Part shown: positions 26,711 to 35,621 of the stretch, one piece after another | Layout: each line of letters opens with the position of its first letter | Numbering within the stretch: position 1 is the stretch's first letter | NCBI GenBank assembly: GCA_963737835.1 | Contig: CAVTUH010000001.1 | Location: 3,913,096-3,977,095 of the forward strand | DNA: 64,000 bases | Direction: 5' to 3' | Source of the DNA: Palsa-1248 sp963737835 | Lineage (GTDB): Bacteria; Gemmatimonadota; Gemmatimonadetes; Gemmatimonadales; Gemmatimonadaceae | Notes under the pieces: model-generated | Databases searched by the model: none | What the model was told of the DNA's origin: nothing | Seen by the model: the letters and a program-made list of their open reading frames with translations, nothing else | Made by a program: the position numbers and the translations under genes

Positions 26711-26921
26711 TGGACGTTAGACGTTGGACGTTAGACGTTGGACGTTGGAAGAGAAACCCCGAGGGCCTGCCACGGTGCACCGCGACAGGCCCCCCGAGGT
26801 TTCTTCTCCAACGTCTAACGTCCAACGTCCAACGTCTAGCCCCAACGTCCAACGTCCAACGTCTAGCCCCAACGTCTAACGTCCAACGTCCAGCCCCCAA
26901 CGTCCAACGTCCAACGTCTAG
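26711..26921. repeat. Heptamer repeat array with a central hairpin
   Basis: Left arm 26711-26752 is six 7-mers (TGGACGT/TAGACGT). The core is an imperfect inverted repeat GAGAAACCCCGAGGGCCTG with CAGGCCCCCCGAGGTTTCTTCTC (about 26751-26807). The right arm 26808-26921 has four blocks of three or four complementary 7-mers (CCAACGT/CTAACGT), each block ending with CTAGCC or CCAGCC. It fills the space between the divergent gltX and the PDZ-protein gene. Confidence 0.9.
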
Positions 26922-26971
26922 CCCTTTGGTCGACGTTGCTTGCCTCGGGGCCATGTCCCTAGGCTAGACGC

Positions 26972-28855
26972 ATGCAGGCTGGGCGCACACTGGGACTGCC
27001 CATCCGGATCGCGATCATTGCGCTCACGGCGTGGGGCCTGCTGATGATCGTACCGGACTTGTCGCGCGTGGTGCGCCCGCTCGCGTCGGCCGGTTTTGCT
27101 GCCGACAACGACGGGCGCATATACGACGTGCGCGGACCGTTTCCGCGGGAGCAGGATTCGCCGGCCTGGAAAGCCGGCCTGCGCGTCGGCGATCAGATCG
27201 ACTTCGCGGCAATGCAATGCGGTCCGCCGCGCCCGCGCGCCTGCACCAGTCTTCTCTCCGTGCTAGGTGGCATGGGCGGCGCCCAACTCGTTCGCCGTGG
27301 CCGAGTGCTGAGCGTGACGGTCCTCCCTGCGAACGGCGGGCCGGCTCGAGTCGTCAATGTGGCGGCGCAGCCCAACCCCGCGAGCTGGGTGAGTCGGTTC
27401 ATTTTGCTTTTGAACGAGCTCGCGGGCATTGCCGTAGTGCTCGGCGCCGCGTGGCTCGCGTGGACGCAGCCCAGTGCGATGACGTTGGGGTTCTGGCTCT
27501 ACGCGCTGTGGTTCAACCCTGGGCAAGACTTCGTCTACTTCCTCGCGTTGCAGGAGCGACCGCTGCTCCTGATGGCCCAGGAGGTCCTCGCGTCGCTGGC
27601 GCATGGAGCCGCGTGCGCGGGGCTCCTGCTGTTCGCGCTGCGTGTCCCCAACGACCGGTCCGAGAGGGAGTGGTGGTTCGTGATGCGGATGCTGCCGGCT
27701 GTGGCGTTCGCAATCGCCGGCATGCAGTTGATCAGCTACACCAACATCTTGGGGTACCAGACGGAGGGTGTCAGCCGCGCAACGTTTTTCGCTGACTACG
27801 CCATCGATATCCTCGCGCTCGGGATCCTCCTGCGGCGTCGTCATGGCCACCCGCCGCAAGAGTACCAGCGCATGCGCTGGGTGATCTGGGGGTGCATGAT
27901 CGGGCTGCCCGCGTACATCCTCTCGGGGGTCCTGCAGTCGACCTCACTGTGGTACACGCTCACCGGCAGCGCGACCATCCCACTCGGGGTGATCAGCGTC
28001 CTGCTGCTCACCTACGGCATTCTGGGTTGGTTCGTACTCGAAGCCATGCGACGGCCGCGGGTGGTCAACGTATCGATCCCGTTGCGTCGCGTGACCGTGT
28101 TTGGCCTGCTGATCAGCGTCCCACTGGTCTTCGCGGATCGGGCGACGGAATGGCTACGCGATACGCTGGGGCTCCCCGACTGGAGTTGGATCCTGGTGGC
28201 CGCGCTGCTGCTTTATCTCACAAGTCGCGTTCACGACTTGTCGGCGGAGGTCGCGGACCGCGCATTCAACCGAACGTTTCGGCGTCAAATGGTGCGCCTC
28301 CGTCAGGTCGGCCGAGAGATCCTGGAAGCCGATACGGTCGGAGCTGTCGAGCGGCTCCTCGTCGAGGCGCCCGTGGAACATCTGCATCTGGCTTCTGCGG
28401 CGGTGTTCCGGCGCGAGGATAGCGCCTACCGGCGTTTCGTCGGCGCAGTCGGCTGGTCTGCGGGGACGGCGGATGCACTGGACCCCCGCGATGGAGCAAT
28501 GCGCGGTCTCGACATGGAGGACCCGGTTCAGGTCGATCCTGGGGATGCCGAGCGGCTCGGCTTCCCAACTGGCCTCGCGGCGCCAACGGTCGTGGTGGCG
28601 GTTGAAGACAAGATCAGGCGGTTCGCGCTCGCCTTGTACGGACCGCACGACAGCGGCGCCGATCTCGCCGCGGACGAGCGCGCCGCACTCGTCTCCCTCG
28701 CCGGCGACGCGGCGTTGGCCTACCGGCGAGCCGAAACGCTGGAGCTCCGGCGCGAGGTGGCGGACCTCGAGCACCGTCTGGCGAGCGCGCACGAGACCGA
28801 TCGCCCCTCGCCCGAGGCCGTTCCATGGAGTTCCAATAACAACGGGCCCGCCTGA
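26972..28855 (+). CDS. PDZ, multi-TM and GAF-like sensor protein without output domain
   Basis: 627 residues. First a TM helix (IRIAIIALTAWGLLMIV), then a periplasmic PDZ-like domain (residues about 45-130; SPAWKAGLRVGDQIDF is the typical carboxylate loop region), eight or so further TM helices between about 140 and 430, and a cytosolic GAF-like domain (about 450-600; LRQVGREILEADTVGAVERLLVE). A short coiled coil (LELRREVADLEHRLASAHE) ends the protein where a histidine kinase or other output domain would normally start; none follows. Probably a membrane sensor whose partner is encoded elsewhere. The promoter side carries the heptamer array. Confidence 0.7.
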   Translation: MQAGRTLGLPIRIAIIALTAWGLLMIVPDLSRVVRPLASAGFAADNDGRIYDVRGPFPREQDSPAWKAGLRVGDQIDFAAMQCGPPRPRACTSLLSVLGGMGGAQLVRRGRVLSVTVLPANGGPARVVNVAAQPNPASWVSRFILLLNELAGIAVVLGAAWLAWTQPSAMTLGFWLYALWFNPGQDFVYFLALQERPLLLMAQEVLASLAHGAACAGLLLFALRVPNDRSEREWWFVMRMLPAVAFAIAGMQLISYTNILGYQTEGVSRATFFADYAIDILALGILLRRRHGHPPQEYQRMRWVIWGCMIGLPAYILSGVLQSTSLWYTLTGSATIPLGVISVLLLTYGILGWFVLEAMRRPRVVNVSIPLRRVTVFGLLISVPLVFADRATEWLRDTLGLPDWSWILVAALLLYLTSRVHDLSAEVADRAFNRTFRRQMVRLRQVGREILEADTVGAVERLLVEAPVEHLHLASAAVFRREDSAYRRFVGAVGWSAGTADALDPRDGAMRGLDMEDPVQVDPGDAERLGFPTGLAAPTVVVAVEDKIRRFALALYGPHDSGADLAADERAALVSLAGDAALAYRRAETLELRREVADLEHRLASAHETDRPSPEAVPWSSNNNGPA

Positions 28856-28879
28856 TCGACGGGCCCGCAGCGTCCTCGA

Positions 28880-28970
28880 CGGAGGGGGAGGGATTCGAAC
28901 CCTCAATGGGGCTTTAAGACCCCATGGCGGTTTAGCAAACCGCTGGTTTGAGCCACTCACCCACCCCTCC
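28880..28970 (-). tRNA. tRNA-Ser (GCT anticodon)
   Basis: A 91-base class II tRNA on the minus strand. Acceptor GGAGGGG pairs with CCCCTCC, discriminator G at 28880. The anticodon arm is GCGGT-ttGCTaa-ACCGC, giving GCT for AGC/AGU codons; a long variable arm (TGGGGTCTTAAAGCCCC region) and a standard GGTTCGAATCC T arm are present. CCA is not encoded. Convergent with the preceding sensor gene. Confidence 0.95.
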
Positions 28971-29337
28971 AAACTCGCGTTCTAATCTAGCTCGCCCCGC
29001 TTGCTCGCGTCGCTCGCTTGCGCGGTTTTGCCTTTGTTCAGCCCGCGCCGATCCCGTTTCTTGTCATAACGCCCATGGGCGGCTAGGAAGCATGTACGGC
29101 ACATTCGCCGAACGTGACCCTCGCACGCCCCATGGCGATACGCCATGCGACGCGGTGCGCCAACTCCGACTTGCCGATCGGCGTCCGAACGAAACCGTGC
29201 CATCCCTTTTATTTGTGCCGCCCCACAGAAGGCAGGCATCGGTGTCGTGACACAAAACCATGCACACGAATCGGTCGTATGAGCGCGATCCCCTTGCCAC
29301 GACGTCTCGGTTGGCCGGCGCGTGAGGGTGGGGCCGA
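28971..29337. other. Gap with no convincing gene
   Basis: About 370 bases. A minus-strand open frame reaching 28982 encodes a short basic, Cys-containing stretch (CEGHVRRMCRTCFLAAHGRY) that might be a small zinc-binding protein or a gene remnant, but it has no clear start or family and I would not call it a gene. Confidence 0.4.
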
Positions 29338-29814
29338 ATGATGAGGTACTCGATGCCCCATTCCGGTACATCCTCGACCAGTAAGCCGAGCCCGAACGTC
29401 AAACAGGCCGTGCCGTTTTTTGGCGTCACGAACATGGAGGCCTCGCTACGGTTTTACGTGGAGGGACTCGGGTTCACGATGCGGTACAGCTGGATCCCCG
29501 ATCGTGCCGAGGATCAACCCGACGGGAGGATTCGCTGGTGTTGGCTCGAGCGCGGCGACGCGGCCCTCATGCTCCAGGAGTTCTTGCCCGCCCGTCGGCC
29601 GAGTGAAACGCTGGGCACGGGCGTGCACGTGTGCTTCATGTGCGAGGACGCGCTGGCGCTGTATCGCGAGTTTACGTCACGCGGAGTACACACGCGGCGA
29701 CGGCCATTCGTCGGGAATCGCCTGTGGGTCGTGCCCGTGGCTGACCCCGACGGATACTTGATTGAATTCGAAAGTCCAACCGACGCGCCAGAGGAAAGCG
29801 AGCTGCAAGAGTAG
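29338..29814 (+). CDS. VOC/glyoxalase-fold protein
   Basis: 158 residues. The VOC fold is shown by QAVPFFGVTNMEASLRFYVEGLGF at the N-terminus and HVCFMCEDALALYREFTSRGV and PVADPDGYLIEFESP at the C-terminus, with a possible metal ligand in the final Glu. Members are bleomycin-binding proteins, glyoxalases or ring-cleavage dioxygenases; the metal ligands are incomplete, so a catalytic role is uncertain. A first Met 5 residues later (MPHSGT) is an alternative start. A small hairpin follows. Confidence 0.78.
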   Translation: MMRYSMPHSGTSSTSKPSPNVKQAVPFFGVTNMEASLRFYVEGLGFTMRYSWIPDRAEDQPDGRIRWCWLERGDAALMLQEFLPARRPSETLGTGVHVCFMCEDALALYREFTSRGVHTRRRPFVGNRLWVVPVADPDGYLIEFESPTDAPEESELQE

Positions 29815-29876
29815 CATGGGCGGCGCGCTGCCTGCTGAGACCAGCGCGCATTGACCCCGTTCGTTTGCGGCTCTAC

Positions 29877-29910
29877 GCTTCGCGTACAGTAGTACTCCCA
29901 AGCGCGAAGC
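29877..29910 (+). terminator. Short hairpin after the VOC gene
   Basis: GCTTCGCG at 29877-29884 pairs perfectly with CGCGAAGC at 29903-29910 around an 18-base loop. No T-run follows. It may terminate the VOC transcript. Confidence 0.4.
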
Positions 29911-29962
29911 TGGACGCGATTTGGCGGATTCCTGATGACTTCCACGGCAAGAGGCGGCCGTC

Positions 29963-30421
29963 ATGACTGAGTCCATTGTTACGCACCGTGGCACGGTGTA
30001 TCCCTGGCAGTGCGATCACATGGGCCATATGAATGTGATGTGGTACGTGGGGAAGTTCAATGAGGCGACCTGGCACCTGTTCGCCGCCATTGGCTTGACG
30101 CCGAAGCGACTGCGCGAGGAAGCAATCGGAATGGTCGCGGTCGAGCAACACATCGAATACAAACGTGAACTGCTCGCTGGCGATTTGATAACAATTCGCT
30201 CATCCGTGCGGGAGGTGCGCGACAAGGCGATTGTCTTGTTGCACGAAATGACCAATCAGGAGACGGAGGAAATGGCCGCTCGCACTGTCTTGACCGGCGT
30301 CTGCATCGACATCGCTACGCGAAAGGCGAGGTCTCTCCCACCAGGCGTCCGCAGACGCTTTAGCACAGAGGAACCCAGCCCAAACGAGTTCTCGTCCAGC
30401 GACCACCAGTCGATTGTCTGA
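29963..30421 (+). CDS. Acyl-CoA thioesterase (hot-dog fold, 4HBT family)
   Basis: 152 residues. The YPWQCDHMGHMNVMWYVGKFNEA segment is the classic 4-hydroxybenzoyl-CoA thioesterase motif with the catalytic Asp in DHMGHMN, followed by the hot-dog helix WHLFAAIGLT and the strand set EQHIEYKRELLAGDLITIRS. Such proteins hydrolyse short or medium acyl-CoAs or aryl-CoAs in the cytosol. The C-terminal 25 residues are polar and poorly conserved. Monocistronic by context. Confidence 0.86.
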   Translation: MTESIVTHRGTVYPWQCDHMGHMNVMWYVGKFNEATWHLFAAIGLTPKRLREEAIGMVAVEQHIEYKRELLAGDLITIRSSVREVRDKAIVLLHEMTNQETEEMAARTVLTGVCIDIATRKARSLPPGVRRRFSTEEPSPNEFSSSDHQSIV

Positions 30422-30562
30422 CGGGGTGCCTCACGCTCAGCGTTTCGCCGGCTACCTCGCGGCGGGCCGTCCTTCCATCACGCCCGCCGGACCGGCACTC
30501 AATCACCGAATCTCAGGAGGGAGTGATGCACTCTCTACCTGCGCAACGTCGCGACGGAAAGC

Positions 30563-31859
30563 TCAAGGGCTGCTCGAGAGAGCTGCAGTGTGAGCGAGGT
30601 ACGCCTTGGTCTGATGCTCCAACAAGTCGAGAAGATTGCCCATCGCCAGGTCAACATCCAGGAGGTGTAACCCCCACTCGGGAAGTATGTGATCGCCATA
30701 AGCCAGGTCGCCGCCAATGTCGTGGGCGCGACGATCGCTACTGTTGCTGTGGACTGTCACTGCGAGGTAGGAGCCGTGGTCGTCGAGCACGCACTCCGCC
30801 GTCACCATGCCTGGGACACTGACAAAAGGGGTTGTAACCAACTGCGGCGGTTGCACCCATGGTCCCGGACTGCGGTGGTGGTCCGGCGCGAGGCCTGGCG
30901 CCTTCGCGGCGAAATACGAGCGAAGCGTGGCGCTGCCGCCCGAGAGTGCTGCGGGATTCGTGCACGCCGTGACGATATCGGTATCGGCCTGCGTGGCGTC
31001 ACCGGGGCGGACGACCGTCTGGCGGAGTGCATTGGTTCCAGTTCGTAAGTTGCCAAACAAGCTGTTCGAAGGCGGGGGAGCGCTGGCGCGGAAGGATGTG
31101 TATGAGACGACGCACCCGATCTGACCGGGAGCGCGACACAGGGAGAATGTGATTGTACGCACCGCCAACGTCTTTCCCTCTGGGAACGGGCAGGTTCGTG
31201 CCAAGCAGGATCGCGGTCACCATTTGCGACTGAACGGGTTTGCCGTCGAGCTCGTTCTTGATGATTTGCGCCAGGAGCCGAGCGCCTTGCGAATGGCCTA
31301 TGAGGACGAATCCGCGCCCTTTGTTGTCGTGTTGTAGGTAATAATTCCAGGCCCCGAGAACGTCATCGTACGCAAGTGCCCCGTTGGCCCCTCCTTGATT
31401 GCCGGCCAATAGCGCCCGAAGCCCCGCCAATGTGACCTGTCGATACATGGGTGCGTACAAACGGCATTTCGCCGCGAAGCGAGCGAGCTGCAACCGTACG
31501 ACGTCGCGTTCTGCGGCGCCGGGCACCATGCTGCTATTTGGAGCGGTGTCAGTTGAGACGGTCGGATATACATAGAAGCAATCGATCGGCGCGCCGGAAT
31601 TCGCCTTCCACGCCTCGCGCGTGAGTTTCCCATCCGCAGTCACGATCGTAGCTGTTAGGTCCACAGTGCAGGCATCCTGTCGACCAGGCCGACACAACCA
31701 ATAGTCCGCACGACTGTAGTCGTTGGCAGTCGCACCCGCACGGCTCTGTGCTTCTGAGGTTGCCGCGCCGCCAGGTGCCTGCGCGTCGCACCGGAGGCCC
31801 GCACCCTGCAGGACCACACCGGCCATGACCGACGCGGCGATCAGGCACGAGCGGCGCAT
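30563..31859 (-). pseudogene. Exported DUF3089 alpha/beta-hydrolase-like protein, one frameshift
   Basis: The gene begins with a signal peptide (RRSCLIAASVMAGVVLQGAGL from Met at 31859; an upstream ATG at 31901 is possible). The body matches DUF3089: DYWLCRPGRQDACTVDLTAT, CFYVYPTVSTD, FVLIGHSQGARLLAQIIKNE with the GHSQG nucleophile elbow. Near 31140-31155 the frame must shift by one base to continue as LCRAPGQIGCVVSYTSFRA and the conserved C-terminus down to 30563. One extra base explains it. Predicted secreted serine hydrolase; the substrate is unknown. Confidence 0.7.
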
Positions 31860-31901
31860 CACGCGGCGCGCGATTTCGGTCCCCCCGTCACGGTGACTCA
31901 T

Positions 31902-32247
31902 GGGTATCGAGCCCCTCGCTTGTAGAATGGCCCGGCTGCGGGCAGCGTTGCGACACGGGCAACGTGGAGCTGTGGCTTCCTACGTTTCTTTGACCATCGA
32001 CCGGCGCGAACCGCGCGCAGAACGTACGTGGTCATGGGGATCGGCGCTAGTTGATCAACTATCAGGCCCTGCATAGCGCTGGCAGTTCAGCAGAACTTGC
32101 GCCTCCGCCGTGGTGGGAAGCGTCTTGACGGTGTACCCGCGTGGTCGGGCACGCCGGACGGCCGTTGGCCACCACTCGATCGCGTACTGGCTTCCGAGGA
32201 GTGTCTGGGGCAAATTCTCCAAGCGGCCGTAGGCCCATTTCGAGGAG
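31902..32247. other. Gap holding a possible 3' gene remnant
   Basis: About 345 bases between divergent genes. On the minus strand, 32056 to about 32240, an open stretch reads protein-like (NLPQTLLGSQYAIEWWPTAV, then GYTVKTLPTTAEAQVLLNCQ) and ends in a proper stop, but it has no start and runs into the CocE gene, so it may be the tail of a gene truncated by rearrangement. Confidence 0.35.
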
Positions 32248-34071
32248 ATGCCCGTGGATCGTCGCGTGGCTAGACGAGTGTTTGGGTTCGCCCTGGCTGT
32301 GGTCGTTTTGGATGGGAGCCCCGCGATTGGACAGGCCCGGTCCGATACCAGCGCTGCTCCAGTGGACCTGACGTGGGGCGTGAAGATCCCTGTGCGCGAC
32401 GGAGTGTCTCTCAACGCGACGGTGTACCGACCCCACGATCAGAAGGGTCCGCTCCCGGTAGTCTTCACCTTCACACCATACATTGGCGACAGCTACACCG
32501 ACCGAGCGACGTACTTCGCAGGTCATGGCTACGTGTACGCGCTCGTCGACGTGAGAGGCCGAGGGAACTCGGATGGCCAGTTCGAGCCGTTCGCGAACGA
32601 GGGACGCGATGGTTACAATGTGACCGAGTGGTTGGCGAAGCAGGCGTACTGCAACGGCAAGGTCGCGATGTGGGGTGGTTCGTACGCGGGATTCGACCAA
32701 TGGACGGTGGCCAAGGAGATGCCGCCACACCTGGCGACCATCGTGCCCGCGGCCGCAGCCCACCCAGGCGTGGATTTCCCGTTCAGCGACAATATTTTCG
32801 GCCCGTATGAGATGCAGTGGCTGACCTTCACCAGCGGCCGGACAGGGAATGAAAAGACGTTCGCAGCCGACACCTTCTGGTCGAACAAGTCGCGGGAGAT
32901 GTACAAGGCGCACAGCGCCTACGCGGCCTACGACACGCTGGTGGGGAATCCCTCGGCGGTCTTTCACAAATGGCTGCAGCATCCGATCCCGGACGCCTAC
33001 TACGACGCCATGGTGCCGAGTCCGGCGGAATACCGGAATCTGAGTTTGCCGATTTTGACCATCACCGGACATTACGATGGTGACCAGCCGGGGGCATTCA
33101 CGTTCTACAAGCGGCACATGCTGTACGGGTCGCCAGCGGCGAAAGCGAATCACTATCTGATCATCGGGCCGTGGGATCACGCTGGCACGCGCACGCCCAA
33201 GCGAGAGATGGGCGGGTTGAAATTCGCCGAGGCGAGCGCGCTGGATCTGAACAAGCTGCACAGCGAATGGTACGACTGGACGATGAAGGGCGGGGCGAAG
33301 CCGGCTTTCTTGAAGAAGCGTGTCGCGTACTACGTCATGGGCTCGGAAGAGTGGAAGTACGCGGACAGTCTGGACGGCATCTCCAATGGAATGTTGAGAC
33401 TCTACCTTTCGTCGGCCGGTGGTACACCTGACGTCTTCCATTCAGGCACGCTTGGCGCGGCAAAGCCCGCTGGGGCACCGGACCGTTGGACGTACGACCC
33501 GCTGGACAACCGTCCCGGCGACGCAGAGCCGGTTGAGAATCCGGCGTACCTGACGAATCAGACAGGCGCGATCAACTTGTACGGCCAGGGTGTCGTGTAT
33601 CACAGTGACGCATTCGCGGATGCGACGGAGGTCAGCGGCTTCCCGAAGTTGACCCTCTGGCTGGCGATGGACGTGCCGGACACCGATCTCGGCGCCGATC
33701 TCTACGAGATTCTGGCGGATGGCGGCTCGATCGCGCTGTCCACCGCAATCATCAGAGCGCGGTATCGGGAGTCGGCGAGGGATGCCAAACCCGTTCCCGT
33801 TGGACAGCCGGTCAAGTACGTCTTCGACTCGTTCACGTTCTTCTCCCGGCAAGTGGCGAAGGGCAGCCATCTGCGCCTCGTGGTGCACAGCCTGAATTCG
33901 ACGGGTCTCGAGAAGAACTACAACAGCGGAGGAGTGGTCGCGAACGAGACGGGAAAGGATGCGCGAACGGCGCACATTCAGTTGCTGCACGACGCCGAGC
34001 ATCCGAGTGTGTTGGACTTGCCAACGGTCAGGGCGACTGAGCATCTGGCGCGAGAGACCAACGTGCAATGA
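32248..34071 (+). CDS. CocE/NonD family (S15-type) exported hydrolase
   Basis: 607 residues. An export signal (VARRVFGFALAVVVLDGSPAIGQA) is followed by an alpha/beta-hydrolase domain with the nucleophile elbow GGSYAGFDQW (Ser145) and oxyanion region RGRGNSDGQ, then the C-terminal jelly-roll galactose-binding-like domain seen in X-Pro dipeptidyl-peptidase/CocE proteins (PDRWTYDPLDNRPGD onwards). The catalytic His is expected in the GPWDHAG segment. Family members are cocaine esterase, glutaryl-7-ACA acylase and X-Pro peptidases; the natural substrate is likely a peptide or acyl amide. A second member of the family is at 49438. Confidence 0.9.
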   Translation: MPVDRRVARRVFGFALAVVVLDGSPAIGQARSDTSAAPVDLTWGVKIPVRDGVSLNATVYRPHDQKGPLPVVFTFTPYIGDSYTDRATYFAGHGYVYALVDVRGRGNSDGQFEPFANEGRDGYNVTEWLAKQAYCNGKVAMWGGSYAGFDQWTVAKEMPPHLATIVPAAAAHPGVDFPFSDNIFGPYEMQWLTFTSGRTGNEKTFAADTFWSNKSREMYKAHSAYAAYDTLVGNPSAVFHKWLQHPIPDAYYDAMVPSPAEYRNLSLPILTITGHYDGDQPGAFTFYKRHMLYGSPAAKANHYLIIGPWDHAGTRTPKREMGGLKFAEASALDLNKLHSEWYDWTMKGGAKPAFLKKRVAYYVMGSEEWKYADSLDGISNGMLRLYLSSAGGTPDVFHSGTLGAAKPAGAPDRWTYDPLDNRPGDAEPVENPAYLTNQTGAINLYGQGVVYHSDAFADATEVSGFPKLTLWLAMDVPDTDLGADLYEILADGGSIALSTAIIRARYRESARDAKPVPVGQPVKYVFDSFTFFSRQVAKGSHLRLVVHSLNSTGLEKNYNSGGVVANETGKDARTAHIQLLHDAEHPSVLDLPTVRATEHLARETNVQ

Positions 34072-34087
34072 TCTCAACGTCCAGGCA

Positions 34088-34140
34088 GCCAGGTTGGCGA
34101 AATCGGTAGACGCAAGGGGCTTAAAAGACTCCGCGTCTCA
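34088..34140 (+). pseudogene. tRNA-Leu remnant truncated after the anticodon loop
   Basis: The sequence starts like a tRNA-Leu: GCCAGGT acceptor strand, D arm TTGGCGAAATCGGTAGACGC and anticodon-stem start AGGGGC followed by the loop TTAAAA (TAA anticodon). The 3' side of the anticodon stem does not pair, and no variable arm, T arm (GGTTCGA core) or 3' acceptor strand follows in the next 100 bases. It looks like the left half of a tRNA gene broken at the anticodon loop. Confidence 0.55.
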
Positions 34141-34397
34141 CGCCCGAACTACATGTTCACATTGCACGCACTGTGGACTTGAGCGCACGACTTATCTCGA
34201 AGTAAGCAGGCTCGTGGCGGTGCACTGACGACCGGCGGCGTCCCCGGTGCACCGGCTTTCCGGTCCCGCAGCTGTGTAGCACCAGCATAGCCGCCGCCTA
34301 TCGCTCTCCACCAAACAAAGTATTGGACTGCTCGGACGGTGATCGGATAGCGTGAGTGAGCACACCCATCACGCCGATCGCTCGTTGGAGGAGGGAC

Positions 34398-35621
34398 ATG
34401 ATGACGACTGCCGTCCGTGAGCCGATGACCCAATCGTCGGCGTCGACCAACGACCTGCGCATGGCGATGATCGCCGGGGCGGGCGCGACGCTCTCAGTCG
34501 CGGCGGTGGTGGCCCGGGCCGCCGGGGTGATGCCCAGCGGCGCGGCGACCGTGATTGTCCTCATCGGCTCCGCGATCGCGCTCAAGGTGGCGTTCTCCTA
34601 CGCGGCGAAAGCCGCGTCCGCGCCGAGCCGCGCGCGCGTGTTGACGATCGTTTCGAACGTCGGGTTGGGAATCTCGGCGGTGACGATCCTTGGGGCGTTG
34701 CCCCACCTGACGCACACCGGGGGATTCGAGAAGTTCGCGACGGATCTCGTTGCACAGCTGTGGGGCCTCACCGTGCTGATGGTGATCGCCGGCTCGGTCC
34801 GGACCCTCAACTGGCGGGCCTTCGTCGGCGCCGGAACGACCGGCTTCCTTGCGCTGACCGCACTGGCGACGCTCCTTGGCAGTCCGGTGGTCGGAGCACT
34901 CGGCCGGTCCAGCCTTCTCGCCGTCAGTGTCTGGGTGCCGGTCACCGAGGAACTGTGCAAGATGATCCCGGTGGCGTTCGTGGTCATCGTGGCGCTCAAG
35001 CGCACGACCGTCCGGCCGTCGGCACTCGATGTCATGCTGCTCGGCGCATGGACCGGAGCGGGATTCGGCCTCTATGAGAACGCGACGTTCGGCCGAGGAT
35101 CCTTTGGCCTCTCCACGGTGCCGGTCATCTCGCTGTTTTTCCCGAGCGAGACATCGAGCACAGTGGCCGGCTCGACCATGGTCCATAGCGGCCACCTCAT
35201 ATTCTCGGCCCTTCTCGCCCTCGGCATCGGCCTCACGTTCCTGTATCGGAACCGGTTCAAGCGCCCCGAGCTCGTACTCCTTGCGGTGGTGCTCGTGGCG
35301 CTCCTGGAGCACGCTTCCAACAATGCGCTCGCGCTGGCCCGCTCGGACAACGCGCTCCTGGACGTGGCGCTCGCGCTCACCCTTGGCGGATTTGCTTCCT
35401 CGATCCTGCTGATCGCGGGCATCGCGTACGCTTTCTACATCGACCGGCGAGCGATCGGCGCAGTCGTGTCTCGTCCGGAAGAGTGGCTGCAACTGCTGCA
35501 CCCGGACTCGTGGTTCAAGCTCCCGGCGACGGTCGCGCAGCGCCGGTCAATGCTTCTGGCTCGTGCCCAGCTCGCGGCATCTCCGTCCGCGGGGTCTTCG
35601 AAGCGGGAGACACTCGTATGA
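34398..35621 (+). CDS. PrsW-family intramembrane protease
   Basis: 407 residues from ATG 34398, which has GGAGGA six bases upstream. Ten or so TM helices. The four PrsW/CPBP catalytic motifs are visible: EELCK (E184, E185, K188), FGLYEN (F223 to N228), the His motif HSGHLIFSALLALG (H263, H266) and LEHASNN (H305). Bacillus PrsW cleaves an anti-sigma factor; other members of this glutamic-type intramembrane protease superfamily process or confer immunity to peptides. A short cytosolic C-terminus follows. The stop overlaps the next ATG by ATGA, so the following repeat protein is translationally coupled and a candidate substrate or partner. Confidence 0.85.
   Translation: MMTTAVREPMTQSSASTNDLRMAMIAGAGATLSVAAVVARAAGVMPSGAATVIVLIGSAIALKVAFSYAAKAASAPSRARVLTIVSNVGLGISAVTILGALPHLTHTGGFEKFATDLVAQLWGLTVLMVIAGSVRTLNWRAFVGAGTTGFLALTALATLLGSPVVGALGRSSLLAVSVWVPVTEELCKMIPVAFVVIVALKRTTVRPSALDVMLLGAWTGAGFGLYENATFGRGSFGLSTVPVISLFFPSETSSTVAGSTMVHSGHLIFSALLALGIGLTFLYRNRFKRPELVLLAVVLVALLEHASNNALALARSDNALLDVALALTLGGFASSILLIAGIAYAFYIDRRAIGAVVSRPEEWLQLLHPDSWFKLPATVAQRRSMLLARAQLAASPSAGSSKRETLV

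Noticed and set aside
26711..26921. CRISPR array
   Set aside because: The repeat period is 7 bp and there are no unique spacers of regular length; no cas genes are nearby.
29815..30562. Integron attC-like sites around small enzyme genes
   Set aside because: No inverse-core/core pair (RYYYAAC with GTTRRRY) could be seen around these genes; only one simple hairpin is present.
11030..31160. Shared ATTCTC motif at three frameshift sites as a recoding signal
   Set aside because: Breakpoints can only be placed within several codons, and ATTCTC occurs elsewhere in intact genes (for example near 17787, 21631, 59838) without a shift.
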